Shown: positions 52,713 to 62,105, counted from the stretch's first letter. The stretch is 64,000 nt of DNA from Halalkaliarchaeum desulfuricum (GCF_002952775.1 NZ_CP025066.1:2790001-2854000); one strand, 5' to 3'. Program-made: numbers and translations. Notes: generated by a model not told the origin, from the letters alone.

Positions 52713-53070
52713 TCGATCGGATTCGAGCGACGGAGCCACTCGCATTACGGTCACCGTTCCCGAATCGTCGGAAACCGAGGAGTTGCTACGCTGTCTGCTG
52801 GGACACAGCGAACTCGTCGACGAAGGGCAGATCCACCTGTCGATTGGGGATTCCCGTAGCGTCCAGACGGTGGTCGTGGCGGAGCTCACCCACAAGCAAC
52901 GCCAGGCAGTTTTGACCGCAGACGAACTCGGTTACTACGACACTCCCCGGAGTGGTACCCTCGGTGACGTCGCCGCCGAACTCGAGATCTCGGACTCGGC
53001 TGCGTCCAGCCGACTCAAAACCGTCGAGCGAAAACTCGTGTCGGCGCTGGCGGAGGAACTCAGGGAGTAG
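52696..53070 (+). CDS. short HTH-10 regulator of the molybdoenzyme operon (DmsR-like)
   Basis: This 124-residue protein has a C-terminal HTH-10 domain (LTHKQRQAVLTADELGYYD, then LGDVAAELEISDSAASSRL) and a small N-terminal domain without obvious cofactor residues. It overlaps the chaperone gene, so it is made with the operon. Halobacterium dms genes have a comparable Bat-family regulator, which supports a role in operon control. It is shorter than full Bat proteins and lacks PAS and GAF domains. Confidence 0.75.
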   Translation: MNTTDNRSDSSDGATRITVTVPESSETEELLRCLLGHSELVDEGQIHLSIGDSRSVQTVVVAELTHKQRQAVLTADELGYYDTPRSGTLGDVAAELEISDSAASSRLKTVERKLVSALAEELRE

Positions 53071-53095
53071 TACCCGCTCGGGGAGTAGTACCCGC
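53063..53095 (+). repeat. 15-bp direct repeat spanning the regulator stop codon
   Basis: GGGAGTAGTACCCGC occurs at 53063-53077 and at 53081-53095, an 18-base period. The first copy contains the TAG stop of the HTH-10 gene. It is a small duplication, possibly a slippage product. Confidence 0.6.
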
Positions 53096-53456
53096 CAATT
53101 CCGATTGTATTCCCCCGAACTGCCTGATAATTTCTATTATTAAGGTCGATATTCGCGGTGATTCAGCTTCGGTAGTGCGTACTGCCGTCTCGTGGATTTC
53201 GAGCTACTATCGAGGGAGTTTGGCGGTCTACGTTTGTACACAATAACTCCTTAATTATGTTGTAGCACATTCGATACATCACATCCTTTTATTTTTAATA
53301 AGCACTACATATTCAAGAGACGAATCCACCCCCGTCTAGCTCTTACTCGATACCGTGACGGAGAGTCAGTGAAACGCCAGAAGGCAGCTCTCCGAGATGG
53401 ACGACCCAGATGACACCTGAAACCGGTAAACCAACGATCCAGTCCACAGAAAGAAT
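53096..53456. other. AT-rich intergenic region before the second molybdoenzyme operon
   Basis: This stretch of 361 bases has no gene. The composition is clearly more AT-rich around 53110-53150 and 53230-53320. A TATA-like TTTTATTTTTAATAA lies at 53286-53300, about 160 bases before the next ATG, implying either a long leader or a second promoter. No tRNA or structured RNA is obvious. Confidence 0.5.
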
Positions 53457-54470
53457 ATGAGCAAGTCAACACAAGATGGAGAAACGGACGGAGAAGAGAC
53501 GCGTGGAACGATACGGCGGCTCGCCGCTATCGGTGGCGCCGCCGTTGGAACGGCCAGTGCTGGCTGTCTCGGGATGTTCGAACTCCCCGAAGAGGAGCGG
53601 TACGTGGGTCGATCTGACCCACCGGATCCAGACATCGATCCCGAACCCGATCCCGATCCCGATGAGGTCGAGGAGCCCGACGTCGAACTCGGGATGGTCA
53701 TCGACCTCCAGCGGTGCTGTGGCTGTCAGGCGTGTAACATCGCCTGCAAGAGCGAGAACAATGTCCAGCAGGGGTTCGCATGGGCCGACCGACTCACGGT
53801 CACCGAAGGGGAGTTCCCGGACACCAGCTACGAGTTCATTCCCACGCTGTGTAACCACTGCGATGACGCCCCCTGCATAGACGTGTGCCCCGTCGCCGGC
53901 GAGGCCCTTTATAAGGGACCGGGCGGCATCACGATGCAGAACCGCGACGCGTGTATCGGGTGCCAGCAGTGTGTCCCTGCCTGTCCCTACGACGCGATCG
54001 AGTTCTTCCAGGGAGAACAGTACGACTTCTGGCGCAACGACGACCGCCTCATGGAGGGGACCGCGACGCCACAGGAAGTCACCGAAGCAGTCGGCGATCG
54101 CGTCCCCCCGTACCAGAACCCTTCGAGGGACTCACTGGAGGGACACTATGCCGACCGCGCCGATGCAGACGGTGCCATGGACGCAGGAGTCGCCGAGAAG
54201 TGCGAGTTCTGCGTCTCCAGGGTCACCCAGGGCGAACTCCCTGCCTGTGTCGAGGCGTGTCCCAGCGACGCGCGGATCTTCGGCGACATGAACGACGAAG
54301 ACAGCTCGGTGAGCCAGGTGCTCGACGAGCACGAGGCCCGCGTCGTCGACGAATGGTACGACGAGGACTTCGGTACCGAACCCAGGGTAAAATACATCCG
54401 CGAGTTCGACGGGAGCGAGGCCGGCGAACCGCTCGGCGTCGGAAAGGGTGAGGTTCCGGAACTCGACTGA
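53457..54470 (+). CDS. Tat/lipoprotein-type 4Fe-4S electron-transfer subunit
   Basis: This is a 337-residue iron-sulfur subunit with its own export signal: IRRLAAIGGAAVGTASAGC, a twin arginine with a lipobox cysteine, then an acidic Pro/Asp linker. Four cysteine sets follow (CCGCQACNIAC, CNHCDDAPCIDVCPV, CIGCQQCVPACPY, CEFC...CVEACPSDA). It precedes the catalytic gene by 12 bases, the reverse gene order of the 49074 operon. Both subunits carry signals, so each may be exported on its own and anchored by lipid instead of by an NrfD subunit. Confidence 0.87.
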   Translation: MSKSTQDGETDGEETRGTIRRLAAIGGAAVGTASAGCLGMFELPEEERYVGRSDPPDPDIDPEPDPDPDEVEEPDVELGMVIDLQRCCGCQACNIACKSENNVQQGFAWADRLTVTEGEFPDTSYEFIPTLCNHCDDAPCIDVCPVAGEALYKGPGGITMQNRDACIGCQQCVPACPYDAIEFFQGEQYDFWRNDDRLMEGTATPQEVTEAVGDRVPPYQNPSRDSLEGHYADRADADGAMDAGVAEKCEFCVSRVTQGELPACVEACPSDARIFGDMNDEDSSVSQVLDEHEARVVDEWYDEDFGTEPRVKYIREFDGSEAGEPLGVGKGEVPELD

Positions 54471-54482
54471 GAGGTGACACAC

Positions 54483-57218
54483 ATGTCAAAAGCAAACAAC
54501 GACACCGCGGCCGAACAGCGCGAGAAAGACGGCGGCCTGCCGACCGACCGCAGAGGGTTCCTCAAACTCGGCGCAGTGGGCGTTGCGGGGGCCGCAGCGA
54601 CACCGCAACTGTCCGCGCTCGCCGAGGCAGCGGAGGCGGACGAGCCGGTGTTTTCGCCCCGGGACGCCCTCGCAGAGGAGACCGGAGAGTGGCGCGCCTC
54701 CACGTGTGCGGGCTGTACCTCGTGGTGTGCCTCCGAGATCCTGGTCGACGACGGGCGTGCACTGAAAGTCCGCGGGAACTCGAATTCCCAGATTCACGGT
54801 GTCGCCAACTGTCCCCGCAAGCACCTGGGCATCCAGCAGCTATACGACCCCGACAGGGTCACCCAGCCGATGCGACGGACCAACCCGAACAAGGGCCCCG
54901 ACGAGGATCCCGAGTTCGAGGTCATCACCTGGGAGGAGGCGATCGAGGAGATCGCCGATCACATCATGATGCTCCGAGAGAACCAGGAGACCCACAAGGC
55001 GATGGTCACCCGCGGCCGGTATACGTACCTCCGGCCGATCCTCTACAGTCACTTCCCCGCGATTGTCGGTACTCCGAACAACATTTCCCACAGTGCGATC
55101 TGTGCTGAGGCCGAGAAATTCGGCCCCTACTACACCGAAGGCGAGTGGGCGTACCGCCAGTACGACATTGAGAACACAGACTACGTGATCGCATGGGGCG
55201 CAGACCCGATCAACTCCAACCGACAGGTCTCCTACTACTCCAGCGCATGGGGCGACATGCTGGACGACACCGACGTCGCAGTCGTGGAACCGCGTCTGAG
55301 TGCCACCGCCGCCATGGCCGACGAGTTCCTCCCGGTCGAACCCGGCGAGGACGGTGCAGTCGCCGTCGCGATGGCTCACGTGATCCTCACTGAGGGACTC
55401 TGGTGCCGCGAGTTCGTGGGCGAGTTCGACGACGGCGAAAACCGGTTCGTCGAGGGTGAGGAGGTCGACCCCGACACCTTCGAGGAGTCCGAAAACAGCA
55501 CCGGTGTGGTCGACTGGTGGAATGAGGAACTGAAGGACAAAACCCCCGAGTGGGCCGAAGAGCAGTCCGGCGTGCCAGCCGACCAGATCGAGCGGGTCGC
55601 CGTCGACTTCGGCGAGGCAGGTCCGAACGCTCTCGTGTGGATGGGCGGCGGTCCAGTCATGCAGGTCCGGGGCAGCTACACCAGCATGGCGGTCCACGCC
55701 CTCAACGGGCTGGTTGGCTCCGCCGGCAACGAAGGCGGCACACTGTACTCCCCGCCGGACGGCACCGCTAGCCTCCCTGGCGCCGACGACTTCATCGACG
55801 ACGTCGCCCAGCAGGGGCTCGACTACATCGATGAGCACAGCGACGAGGTGTCCGGCGACAAGATCGACCAGCGCGGCGCCAAGGACCAGCCTGTCCTCAA
55901 GGAAGGGAAATCCGGCGGCGGCGTCGTGACCAACAACGCCGCTGACGGGATCCTGGAGGAGGACCCGATGGAGATCAAGTTCCTGCTGTCGTACTGGAAC
56001 AACTTCGCGTTCTCCAACCCCGAGAACCAGCGCTGGATCGAGGCACTGTCGAAGCTCGAGGGCGACGAATATCTCCACGTCACCGTCGAGACCAACCCGA
56101 GCGAAACGGCGTGGTTCGCCGACATCGTGCTCCCGGCGACCCACCACCAGTTCGAACGGTGGGGCCAGCTCCGCAGCACGGCAGCGCGCCGCCGGTCGAT
56201 CAACCTCCACCAGCCGGTGCTGGCCGACGACCCCGACGACCCGGAGGATGTCCTCGAGAACGGCCGCCTCTGGAACGTCAAAAGCGACGAGACGGAGATC
56301 GTCTACATGATCGCCGACGAGCTGGCCGATCGCGGGTTCACCGAGATGCTCGACTACTGTGAGCAGTACGCGGACCCCGAGACCGGCCAGGCTCCAAGCG
56401 ACGAGTACGACGACCGGGAGCTCCGTGCGCAGGCGTTCTCCCGGAACGCGATCAAGCTACGCACCCAGCCGATGTGGGATCCCGAGGTCGATCACCCTGG
56501 TGGTGACGACTACGACGGCTGGGAGGAGTTCAGGGAGGCCGGCATCTGGAACTCCGACGAGTGGGAGTACCGGCACCGCTGGCCCTCCGAAGGCGGCGAG
56601 TTCGCCACCGAGACGGGCACCTTCGAGTTCTACAGCGAGACGCTCGAAGAGGCGCTCGGGGGACACGCCGACCGCTACGACACGGACGTCGACGACATCC
56701 TCGAGACGTGTAACTACCTGGCCCGGGAGGACGACGAGGACGCACCACACCCATTCCTTCCGCACTACGAGGAGCCGTACATCCACGGCGAGGACGACTA
56801 CGACTTCGAGTTCGTCGACCACAAAGCCCGGCTCAACAGGGAGGGACGGTCGGCGAACACCGAGTGGTATCAGGAGTTCGGCGACGCCGACCCCGGTGAC
56901 GAACCCGGGGTGGACGTCGTCAAGCTCCACCCGGACGACGCTGCCGATCTCGGCATCGACGACGGCGACGAGGTGGTGATCGAGTCGCCCGTCGGCGAGA
57001 TCGAGTGCACCGCAAAACTCTGGCAGGGTGTCCAGCCCGGAACCGTCGCGAAGACGTTCGGGCAGGGCCACTGGGCGTACGGCCGCACCGCCGCCGAGGT
57101 GTTCGGCGAGGAGGCGAAGGGCGGGAACAACAACCTCCTGATCCCGGCCGACTACGACCGCCTGAGCGGGAGCTCGGTGTTCTACGGCTGCGTCAAAGTT
57201 AACGTGGAGCCGAAGTAA
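54483..57218 (+). CDS. Tat-exported molybdopterin oxidoreductase, catalytic subunit (ArrA/SrdA/TtrA-like group)
   Basis: This is a 911-residue molybdenum enzyme; ATG 54483 is chosen over the in-frame GTG at 54474, which falls in the ribosome-binding site GAGGTG. The Tat signal is TDRRGFLKLGAVGVAGAA (R23-R24). The [4Fe-4S] site is C75, C78, C82 and C110. Cys207 in HSAICAEAEKFGPYYTEG is the probable molybdenum ligand, and GADPINSNRQ follows. These features recall the arsenate, selenate and tetrathionate reductase branch, but the substrate is inference. No membrane subunit gene is present. A TorD chaperone gene follows 18 bases downstream. Confidence 0.85.
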   Translation: MSKANNDTAAEQREKDGGLPTDRRGFLKLGAVGVAGAAATPQLSALAEAAEADEPVFSPRDALAEETGEWRASTCAGCTSWCASEILVDDGRALKVRGNSNSQIHGVANCPRKHLGIQQLYDPDRVTQPMRRTNPNKGPDEDPEFEVITWEEAIEEIADHIMMLRENQETHKAMVTRGRYTYLRPILYSHFPAIVGTPNNISHSAICAEAEKFGPYYTEGEWAYRQYDIENTDYVIAWGADPINSNRQVSYYSSAWGDMLDDTDVAVVEPRLSATAAMADEFLPVEPGEDGAVAVAMAHVILTEGLWCREFVGEFDDGENRFVEGEEVDPDTFEESENSTGVVDWWNEELKDKTPEWAEEQSGVPADQIERVAVDFGEAGPNALVWMGGGPVMQVRGSYTSMAVHALNGLVGSAGNEGGTLYSPPDGTASLPGADDFIDDVAQQGLDYIDEHSDEVSGDKIDQRGAKDQPVLKEGKSGGGVVTNNAADGILEEDPMEIKFLLSYWNNFAFSNPENQRWIEALSKLEGDEYLHVTVETNPSETAWFADIVLPATHHQFERWGQLRSTAARRRSINLHQPVLADDPDDPEDVLENGRLWNVKSDETEIVYMIADELADRGFTEMLDYCEQYADPETGQAPSDEYDDRELRAQAFSRNAIKLRTQPMWDPEVDHPGGDDYDGWEEFREAGIWNSDEWEYRHRWPSEGGEFATETGTFEFYSETLEEALGGHADRYDTDVDDILETCNYLAREDDEDAPHPFLPHYEEPYIHGEDDYDFEFVDHKARLNREGRSANTEWYQEFGDADPGDEPGVDVVKLHPDDAADLGIDDGDEVVIESPVGEIECTAKLWQGVQPGTVAKTFGQGHWAYGRTAAEVFGEEAKGGNNNLLIPADYDRLSGSSVFYGCVKVNVEPK

Positions 57219-57236
57219 ACGGAACCGACACGAACG

Positions 57237-57881
57237 ATGAACCAACAATCCAGGGACGAACTGCTGGCCGGGGCGGAACGCCGAGGGAACTCCTACAAGT
57301 TCCTCTCGGCGTGCTACCGCCTCCCGGACGAGGAGTGGCGGGAGACGATGAACGCGGCACGGGACGCGGCGTTGCACCCGAGCCTTGAAGAGTTGGTCGG
57401 GACGACCCCGCCCGAGCGCGAGGACCTACGGGTCGATTACGCCAAGCTGTTCGTCGGTCCGTTCGAAGTGCTCGCGCCGCCGTACGGCTCGGTGTACATG
57501 GAACAACACGGCAGGGCGATGGGCGACTCGACCCTGGATGTCGAGCGCAGATATCGACAGGAAGGGCTGGACATCGATCTCGAAGAGCCGGCCGATCACG
57601 TCGTCGCAGAACTGGAGTTCATGTACTACCTCGTCGTGAGCGAGGCGGAGGCGATCGGCGGCGACGATCCCGAGACGGGCCTCGAGTATCTGGAGAAACA
57701 GCAGTCGTTCCTCGAGACCCACCTCGGAAACTGGATCGGAGCGTTCGCAAACAACGTCGTCGAGAACGCCGACACCGAGTTCTACCGGACGCTCGGCGAG
57801 GAGACGGCGCCGTTCGTCGAAGAAGACCTGAGCCGGATCCGCGACCGGATCGATCGACTCGACGCCGAAACTCCGGAGTAG
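57237..57881 (+). CDS. TorD-family chaperone for the second molybdoenzyme
   Basis: This 214-residue helical protein of the TorD/DmsD type has YKFLSACYRLPDEEW near the N-terminus, the VDYAKLFVGPFEVLAPPYGSVYME segment typical of this family, and EPADHVVAELEFMYYLVVSE. It differs from the 52071 chaperone, consistent with each serving its own enzyme. It lies 18 bases after the catalytic gene in the same operon. Confidence 0.87.
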   Translation: MNQQSRDELLAGAERRGNSYKFLSACYRLPDEEWRETMNAARDAALHPSLEELVGTTPPEREDLRVDYAKLFVGPFEVLAPPYGSVYMEQHGRAMGDSTLDVERRYRQEGLDIDLEEPADHVVAELEFMYYLVVSEAEAIGGDDPETGLEYLEKQQSFLETHLGNWIGAFANNVVENADTEFYRTLGEETAPFVEEDLSRIRDRIDRLDAETPE

Positions 57882-57960
57882 CTGCCGTCTGGATGCGAAC
57901 AGCCGGGTGAGCGTCTTCACTCTGGGGCTCGCTCATTATTTGGGCCTTACTTAAGAGTAG

Positions 57961-57968
57961 CTATAAAC
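57961..57968 (+). promoter_or_regulatory. TATA box of the PurD-like gene
   Basis: CTATAAAC is centred 26 bases before the ATG at 57991, so the message is probably leaderless. Confidence 0.55.
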
Positions 57969-57990
57969 AGTTTCCTGCCGACTGGGCAGT

Positions 57991-59316
57991 ATGAACGCCT
58001 CCGACACCAAGCGCTTTCTGTTTTGCTCCCTGGACGCCGCGTTGATCACCGACCTCGCGTGGCAAGTTCACAGGGAGGGTCACGACGTCAAGTACTACAT
58101 CGAAGCGGAAAGTGACAGGGAGATCGGCGACGGGTTTGTCCCGAAAACAGACGACTGGCGCGCGGACGTCGAGTGGGCCGACGTCATTGTCTTCGACGAC
58201 ATCTGGGTCGGTAACGAGGTCGGCACCGGGAAACTCGCACAGGACCTTCGCAAGGAGGGACACGCCGTTGTCGGGGGGACACCGAACACCGACCGACTCG
58301 AGGAGGACCGCGGCTACGCGATGGAGGTGCTGGAGGAACACGGGGTAAATACGATCGAACACCGGGAATTCACCGACTTCGAGGAGGGAATCCAGTTCGT
58401 CCGAGAAAATCCGGCCCCCTACGTCATCAAACCGCTCGGGGAGGTTCAAAACGTCAAGCGGCTGCTGTACGTCGGTCGCGACGACGACGGGAGCGACGTG
58501 ATCGACGTTTTGCGTGCCTACAAGAAAGCGTGGGGACACCGGATGAAGGGCTTTCAACTTCAGCGCAAGGTCGACGGCGTCGAAATCGCCACCTGTGGCT
58601 TCTTCGACGGGGAGGAGTTCATCGACGAGGTGAACTTCAACTTCGAGCACAAGCGGCTCTTCCCGGGAAACATCGGCCCGCAGACCGGCGAAATGGGGAC
58701 GTCGATGTTCTGGGCGGGACAGAACAAACTGTTTGCCGAAACGTTCGGCAAACTGGAGGGGTGGCTGGCCGAGGAGGGCTACGTGGGAAGCATCGACCTC
58801 AACTGCATCGTCAACGCCAACGGGATCTACCCGCTGGAGTTCACGCCCCGCTTTGGCTATCCGACGATCACGCTCCAGGAGGAGTCCCTCGAATCTTCGA
58901 CCGGGCAGTTCTTCTACGATCTCGCTCACGGAACCGATCCCGAACTGGAGGTCCACAACGGGTTCCAGGTGGCGATCCGCGTCGTTTTGCCGCCGTTCCC
59001 GTTCGACGACGAGAAGACGTACGACGAGAACTCGCGAAACGCGGCTGTGGTCTTCGAAACCGACAGCCGAGAGGGGATCCACCTCGAGGACACGAAAAAG
59101 GTCGACGGGCAGTGGCGAGCCGCGGGGGAAAGCGGGATGCCCCTCGTCGTCACCGGAAAGGGGGAGACGATGCAGGAGGCCCGAGAGCAGTGTTACGGAC
59201 GCGTCGACGACATCGTGATCCCGAACCTCTACTACCGCGACGACGTCGGCGAGCGCTGGATGGATGGCGAGGGGGATCGGCTGCAGGCGTGGGGATATCT
59301 CGGACCGATGCCGTGA
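57991..59316 (+). CDS. PurD-like ATP-grasp ligase
   Basis: This 441-residue ATP-grasp enzyme is related to phosphoribosylamine-glycine ligase, the second step of purine synthesis. Visible elements are GGTPNTDRLEEDRGYAM (nucleotide-binding lead-in), APYVIKPLGEVQN, a glycine-rich VGSIDLNCIVNANGIYPLEFTPRFGYP metal/ATP site, and a C-terminal PurD-like tail. The N-terminus (FLFCSLDAALITDLAWQVHREGHDV) lacks the usual GxGGREHAL of PurD. It may therefore be a diverged paralog with a different substrate instead of the housekeeping enzyme. Confidence 0.75.
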   Translation: MNASDTKRFLFCSLDAALITDLAWQVHREGHDVKYYIEAESDREIGDGFVPKTDDWRADVEWADVIVFDDIWVGNEVGTGKLAQDLRKEGHAVVGGTPNTDRLEEDRGYAMEVLEEHGVNTIEHREFTDFEEGIQFVRENPAPYVIKPLGEVQNVKRLLYVGRDDDGSDVIDVLRAYKKAWGHRMKGFQLQRKVDGVEIATCGFFDGEEFIDEVNFNFEHKRLFPGNIGPQTGEMGTSMFWAGQNKLFAETFGKLEGWLAEEGYVGSIDLNCIVNANGIYPLEFTPRFGYPTITLQEESLESSTGQFFYDLAHGTDPELEVHNGFQVAIRVVLPPFPFDDEKTYDENSRNAAVVFETDSREGIHLEDTKKVDGQWRAAGESGMPLVVTGKGETMQEAREQCYGRVDDIVIPNLYYRDDVGERWMDGEGDRLQAWGYLGPMP

Positions 59317-59386
59317 CTACTCGGCGGCGGTGACAGACGACCGTCCGCCGGACAACGATTTACTCGCGCTCGAATTTCATCGACCC

Positions 59387-59394
59387 TATTTTTA
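59387..59394 (+). promoter_or_regulatory. TATA box of pyruvate kinase gene
   Basis: TATTTTTA is centred about 27 bases before the ATG at 59418, which predicts a leaderless transcript. Confidence 0.55.
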
Positions 59395-59417
59395 AGTAGC
59401 CGTCCAAAGGGAACGGC

Positions 59418-61175
59418 ATGCGCAACGCCAAGATCGTCTGTACGCTCGGGCCGGCCTCCGACGACCGGAGGACGATCCGAGAACTCGCCCGGGCGGGCAT
59501 GTCGGTCGCCCGGCTCAACGCCAGCCACGGGACGACCGACCATCGGGCCGACATCATCGACAGGATCCGGGAGGTCGACGACGCCACCGCTGAGCCAGTA
59601 GCGACCATGGTCGACCTCCAGGGACCCGAAGTCAGGACGGCAACGCTGGAGGAACCGATTCAGCTCGAATCGGGATCGACCGTCCGCTTTTTCGAAGGGG
59701 AGACCGCAACGCCGGAGGAGATCGGGCTGTCGGTGTCGATCGCGACGGCAACCCCAGGTGACACGGTACTGCTCGACGACGGAAAGATCGAGGCGACTGT
59801 CGAAGACGTCGACGGGCCGGACGTGTTCGCACGGATCGACTCCGGCGGGAAGCTGGGCGGCCGCAAGGGAGTGAACGTGCCGGGCGTGGATCTCGGCCTC
59901 GAACTCATCACAGCAGACGACGAGGCGGAGCTCCAGCTCGCCGCCAGGAAGGACGCCGACTTCGTCGCCGCGTCGTTCGTCCGGGATGCAGAGGACGTGT
60001 ACGCTATCTCCGATTATCTCGAGGACGACTGTGGTGCAGACATCCCGATCGTCGCGAAGATCGAGCGCGCCGGCGCCGTGGAGAACCTCGCGGGAATCGT
60101 CGACGCCGCCGACGGCGTAATGGTCGCCAGAGGTGACCTCGGCGTGGAGTGTCCCCTCGAGGACGTCCCGATGATCCAAAAGCGGACGATCCGTCTGGCG
60201 ATCGAACGTGGGGTGCCAGTGATCACCGCCACGGAGATGCTCGACTCGATGGTGCACTCGCCGCGTCCGACCCGTGCAGAGGCGTCGGACGTCGCAAACG
60301 CGGTGCTGGACGGCACCGACGCGGTGATGCTGTCGGGTGAGACTGCAGTCGGCGATCACCCGGTTGCGGTCGTGGAGACGATGGATCGAATCGTCCGCCA
60401 GATCGAAGGCAGCGAAGAGTACACCGAGACCCGTGAGAGCCGGGTCCCGGCGGCACAGCGGGAGTCGCGGACCGAGGCGCTGTCTCGTTCGGCCAGGTAT
60501 CTCGCCCGCGACATCGGCGCAGCTGCTATCGTCGCCGTCTCGGAGTCGGGATACACCGCCCGAAAGACGGCGAAGTTCCGGCCCGGAGTGCCTGTCGTTG
60601 CCACCACTCCCGACGACCGGGTCCGTCGCCAACTCGCACTCTCGTGGGGGGTGCAGCCGAAATACGCCGACTACGCCGAGGGAATCGAGGAAATCCTCGA
60701 CAACGCGGTCGAGGCGGCCCTCTCTGCGGGCGCCGCCGAGAGCGGCGACACCGTCGTCGTCCTGTCGGGGATGATGACCGAGGTGGAGGGGACGAACACG
60801 ACGAACATGCTGAAAGTCCACGTCGCCGCCGAGGCAGTCGCGACGGGCAAGCGGATCGTGGGCGGCCGGGTCGCCGCACCGGTGGTTCGAACCGCCGACG
60901 GCGACCTCACCGAAATCGAGGGAGGGACGTTGCTGGCACTCGATGCGGATTTCGACGGGGAGTTCGAGGGCGACGTCAGGAAACTCGCCGGAATCGTCGA
61001 CGCCCGACCGGGCATGACGGGCTATCCGGCGGTCGTCGCCAGGGAACTGGGTATCCCCATGGTGTCGGGCGCGCCGCTTCCCGACCGGATCGCCGACGGA
61101 ACGGTGCTCACGCTCGATGCCGAACGCGGGGTCGTCTACGAGGGTGACGTGACGGTCGATGCGGTCCGACGATAG
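59418..61175 (+). CDS. pyk: pyruvate kinase with C-terminal phosphohistidine-like domain
   Basis: This 585-residue glycolytic enzyme transfers phosphate from PEP to ADP. The N-terminal KIVCTLGPAS, the metal and substrate site IVAKIERAGAVENL, MVARGDLGVE and the LSGETAVGDHPVAVV motif are canonical. After the normal pyruvate kinase core a further 115 residues or so form a PEP-utiliser-type domain (GRVAAPVV...MTGYPAVVARELGIPMVSG). Its catalytic histidine position is Tyr, so the domain is probably structural, as in other long bacterial-type pyruvate kinases. Confidence 0.95.
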   Translation: MRNAKIVCTLGPASDDRRTIRELARAGMSVARLNASHGTTDHRADIIDRIREVDDATAEPVATMVDLQGPEVRTATLEEPIQLESGSTVRFFEGETATPEEIGLSVSIATATPGDTVLLDDGKIEATVEDVDGPDVFARIDSGGKLGGRKGVNVPGVDLGLELITADDEAELQLAARKDADFVAASFVRDAEDVYAISDYLEDDCGADIPIVAKIERAGAVENLAGIVDAADGVMVARGDLGVECPLEDVPMIQKRTIRLAIERGVPVITATEMLDSMVHSPRPTRAEASDVANAVLDGTDAVMLSGETAVGDHPVAVVETMDRIVRQIEGSEEYTETRESRVPAAQRESRTEALSRSARYLARDIGAAAIVAVSESGYTARKTAKFRPGVPVVATTPDDRVRRQLALSWGVQPKYADYAEGIEEILDNAVEAALSAGAAESGDTVVVLSGMMTEVEGTNTTNMLKVHVAAEAVATGKRIVGGRVAAPVVRTADGDLTEIEGGTLLALDADFDGEFEGDVRKLAGIVDARPGMTGYPAVVARELGIPMVSGAPLPDRIADGTVLTLDAERGVVYEGDVTVDAVRR

Positions 61176-61213
61176 GAGACACTGTCGCTGTTTCTCGCTG
61201 AACCCCAGTCGAC

Positions 61214-61666
61214 TCACTCCTCCATGTCGGTCGGCAACACCACGACCGGCCGGTCGGCGTTCAAAAGCAGAGAGCTTCGAACGCCTCCCGTAATCAGGTT
61301 CAGCCACTTGCCGGTTCCCCGTGAGGTGAACGCGATCGCTGAGGCGTCAACCTCGCCAGCGTACTCGATGATCGCGTCGGCGACATCAGTGCTGTAGCGG
61401 ATCTCCGAGTCGATCTCGAGCCCGTCGGCCCCAGCGAGCATCCCGATCCGGTCGAACGCGTCCCGTGCGTGCTCCTCTCGCTGTTCGACGCCCGCTTTGT
61501 CGGGCGCACCGCCGGCTTTCTTCACGACGTAGACGACGTGTATTTCCACGTCTGTGTCGACGGTTCCGTCCGGGTCGACGACCTGCGGCCTGAACGACTC
61601 GTAGGTGTTTGCGGCGTCCTCGGGGCCGGCCACCGGGATCACGACGCGATCCAGAAGTGAGCTCAT
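61214..61666 (-). CDS. universal stress protein (UspA family)
   Basis: This is a 150-residue single UspA domain. It starts LLDRVVIPVAGPEDAANTYES, and its C-terminal nucleotide-binding-type motif is SRGTGKWLNLITGGVRSSLLLNADRPVVVLP. Such proteins respond to stress and often bind ATP. A minus-strand TATA-like box (CTTATAAG, 61691-61698) is centred about 28 bases upstream, predicting a leaderless message. It converges on pyruvate kinase. Confidence 0.88.
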   Translation of the reverse strand: MSSLLDRVVIPVAGPEDAANTYESFRPQVVDPDGTVDTDVEIHVVYVVKKAGGAPDKAGVEQREEHARDAFDRIGMLAGADGLEIDSEIRYSTDVADAIIEYAGEVDASAIAFTSRGTGKWLNLITGGVRSSLLLNADRPVVVLPTDMEE

Positions 61667-61801
61667 ATTCGGCCGTTCGCTCGGCGGCTACTTATAAGGG
61701 AAGGAGGATACCTCCGTTTCCGCAACCGACGACCGGGCAGTCTATCAGCCGGACGCCAGACGAAAGGCCCTTATGTGGTTCCGGTGTATCCCCATATGGA
61801 C

Positions 61802-62105
61802 TAGGCTGGGCGGTTAGGCCCCGCTCGGTAACCCGTAATAGAGTCTTTAGCGGGGGCCGAAATCCGGGGGCGTCCGGTCAGACCGACGCGGGCCCCGGAA
61901 GTCGACGTGGAAGCCTCGTCCGACGGGGACAGCGGTCCGCGGTGCCCGCCCGCAGGGGCGGTCCACCGCGGTTCGTCGGCGGCACCGGGTCAGGCGCGGA
62001 AGCGAGCAGCCCACCGTCGAACGCCCGTCGCTCGTCGGGTCGCGGGGTGGAGGAGACGACCGGGACTACCCGGGTCGGAACGCCGGGCAATCTCGGGGCG
62101 TCCAC
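61802..62105 (+). ncRNA. ffs: signal recognition particle 7S RNA
   Basis: This is an archaeal SRP RNA of about 304 bases; ends are approximate. The S-domain core is visible as GGGTCAGGCGCGGAAGCGAG followed by CAGCCC (about 61987-62013), containing the GGAA tetraloop of helix 8 and its asymmetric loop. The Alu-domain 5' part (GGGCGGTTAGGCCCCGCTCGG, then TAACCCG) starts near 61810. Long GC-rich complementary segments flank these and form helix 5. No convincing protein is encoded over it. A TATA-like CTTATG at 61770 fits a start near 61800. With the SRP proteins it targets membrane and secreted proteins. Confidence 0.9.
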
